A stretch of 64,000 nt of DNA, from assembly GCF_000009365.1 (NCBI RefSeq), contig NC_008260.1:1585501-1649500 (forward strand), given 5' to 3'. A model generated the notes under the pieces. The model was given only the letters and a program-made list of their open reading frames with translations. It had not been told where the DNA came from and ran no database searches. Source of the DNA: Alcanivorax borkumensis SK2. GTDB lineage: Bacteria > Pseudomonadota > Gammaproteobacteria > Pseudomonadales > Alcanivoracaceae. Made by a program: the position numbers and the translations under genes. Shown piece after piece: positions 63,482 to 64,000 of the stretch (position 1 is its first letter; every line of letters starts with the position of its first letter).

Positions 63482-64000
63482 ATGCATAGCGAACTGAAAG
63501 TCTTTTCTGATCAGGCCCCCGGGCGAGTGGAGCAACACCTCACCGACAAGGCCGCCATGGCGCGGGTACTGGCCAGCGCTGGGATACGCTACGAACAATG
63601 GCAAGCGAACCAAGCTCTATCCGATGACCCTCAGCAAGATGAAGTCATCCAAGCTTACCAGGCCGATATTGATCGGCTGATTGCCGATGAAGGTTACCAA
63701 ACCGTAGATGTGGTCAGCATGGTGCCTGATCATCCGGAAAAGACTGCCTTCCGGCAAAAGTTTCTGGAAGAACATCGTCACAGTGAAGATGAAGTACGTT
63801 TTTTTGTAGAAGGCCAGGGCCTCTTCACCCTGCATATCAACGGTAAGGTTTACGAAGTGTTGTGCAGTAAGGGCGATTTAATAAGCGTACCGGCCAACAC
63901 GCCGCACTGGTTTGATATGGGTCCAGAACCACGCTTCGTCGCCATTCGCCTGTTCAACAACCCGGATGGCTGGGTGGCTAACTTTACCGGAAGTGATATT
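63482..64000 (+). CDS. mtnD: Acireductone dioxygenase (3' end cut by window)
   Basis: 173 codons from the ATG at 63482 run to the last base. Metal ligands are H98, H100 and E104 (EHRHSEDE) and H142 (PANTPHWF), matching H96, H98, E102 and H140 of Klebsiella ARD. It splits acireductone with O2 to the methionine keto acid (Fe form). Family length is about 180, so only a few residues are missing. Third gene of the mtn operon. Confidence 0.93.
   Translation, partial: MHSELKVFSDQAPGRVEQHLTDKAAMARVLASAGIRYEQWQANQALSDDPQQDEVIQAYQADIDRLIADEGYQTVDVVSMVPDHPEKTAFRQKFLEEHRHSEDEVRFFVEGQGLFTLHINGKVYEVLCSKGDLISVPANTPHWFDMGPEPRFVAIRLFNNPDGWVANFTGSDI

Overview
The window looks like ordinary chromosome from a marine gammaproteobacterium. 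The set of families and their order (yciO-rnm-yciB-yciI; acnD/prpF-type methylcitrate operon under a GntR regulator; ppsA/ppsR divergent pair; thrH; cysB; AlgP-like histone-H1-like protein; mtnABD) fits the Oceanospirillales/Pseudomonadales, and an Alcanivorax-like oil-degrading organism is my best guess. That is an inference from gene content and moderate GC; no rRNA or other marker is present. I see no tRNA, rRNA, CRISPR array, prophage or insertion sequence.

Layout. 1-9.9 kb: yci genes, a secreted SH3/coiled-coil protein, an unknown exported protein, a PlsC-type acyltransferase, a very large DUF349 protein, DUF924 and TesA. 9.9-18 kb: a YbbA/YbbP ABC system divergent from tesA, a Bcr/CflA exporter, a CPA1 cation/proton antiporter, and a divalent-metal MerR regulator next to an unknown exported protein. 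18-23.7 kb: a co-directional glycerolipid cluster (acyltransferase, alkyl-DHAP-synthase-like flavoprotein, GlpD-like dehydrogenase, FGGY kinase) that could make ether lipids. 23.9-26.7 kb: OmpA-type lipoprotein and the ada-alkA alkylation repair pair. 26.7-34 kb: MFS transporter, patatin-like protein, ferritin-like di-iron protein, two PaaI-type thioesterases, a short PHA-synthase homologue and a tandem pair of paralogous exported helical proteins. 34.3-44.4 kb: ParA/DUF1232, glutathione reductase, a membrane-anchored glutamate-synthase-like protein, a lytic transglycosylase, a Rieske protein, and PEP synthase with its regulatory kinase/phosphatase.

44.8-53.4 kb is a complete 2-methylcitrate (propionate) operon read on the minus strand: GntR regulator, prpB, prpC, acnD, prpF, prpD. 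It has two copies of a 12-bp palindrome upstream, a strong RNA hairpin in the prpB-prpC and prpC-acnD gaps, and a terminator-like hairpin between acnD and prpF. 53.8-64 kb holds pabB, thrH, cysB, an IMP/GMP-type 5'-nucleotidase, an AlgP-like DNA-binding protein, several small overlapping genes (DUF3108, DUF2489, PGPGW) and the start of the methionine salvage operon (mtnA, mtnB, mtnD cut by the window end).

The most interesting candidates are the 18-23.7 kb glycerolipid cluster, the lipid-flavoured group of uncharacterised enzymes at 28-32 kb with its paralogous secreted pair, and the RNA structures inside the prp operon. All functions are assigned by reading motifs; no database search was run.
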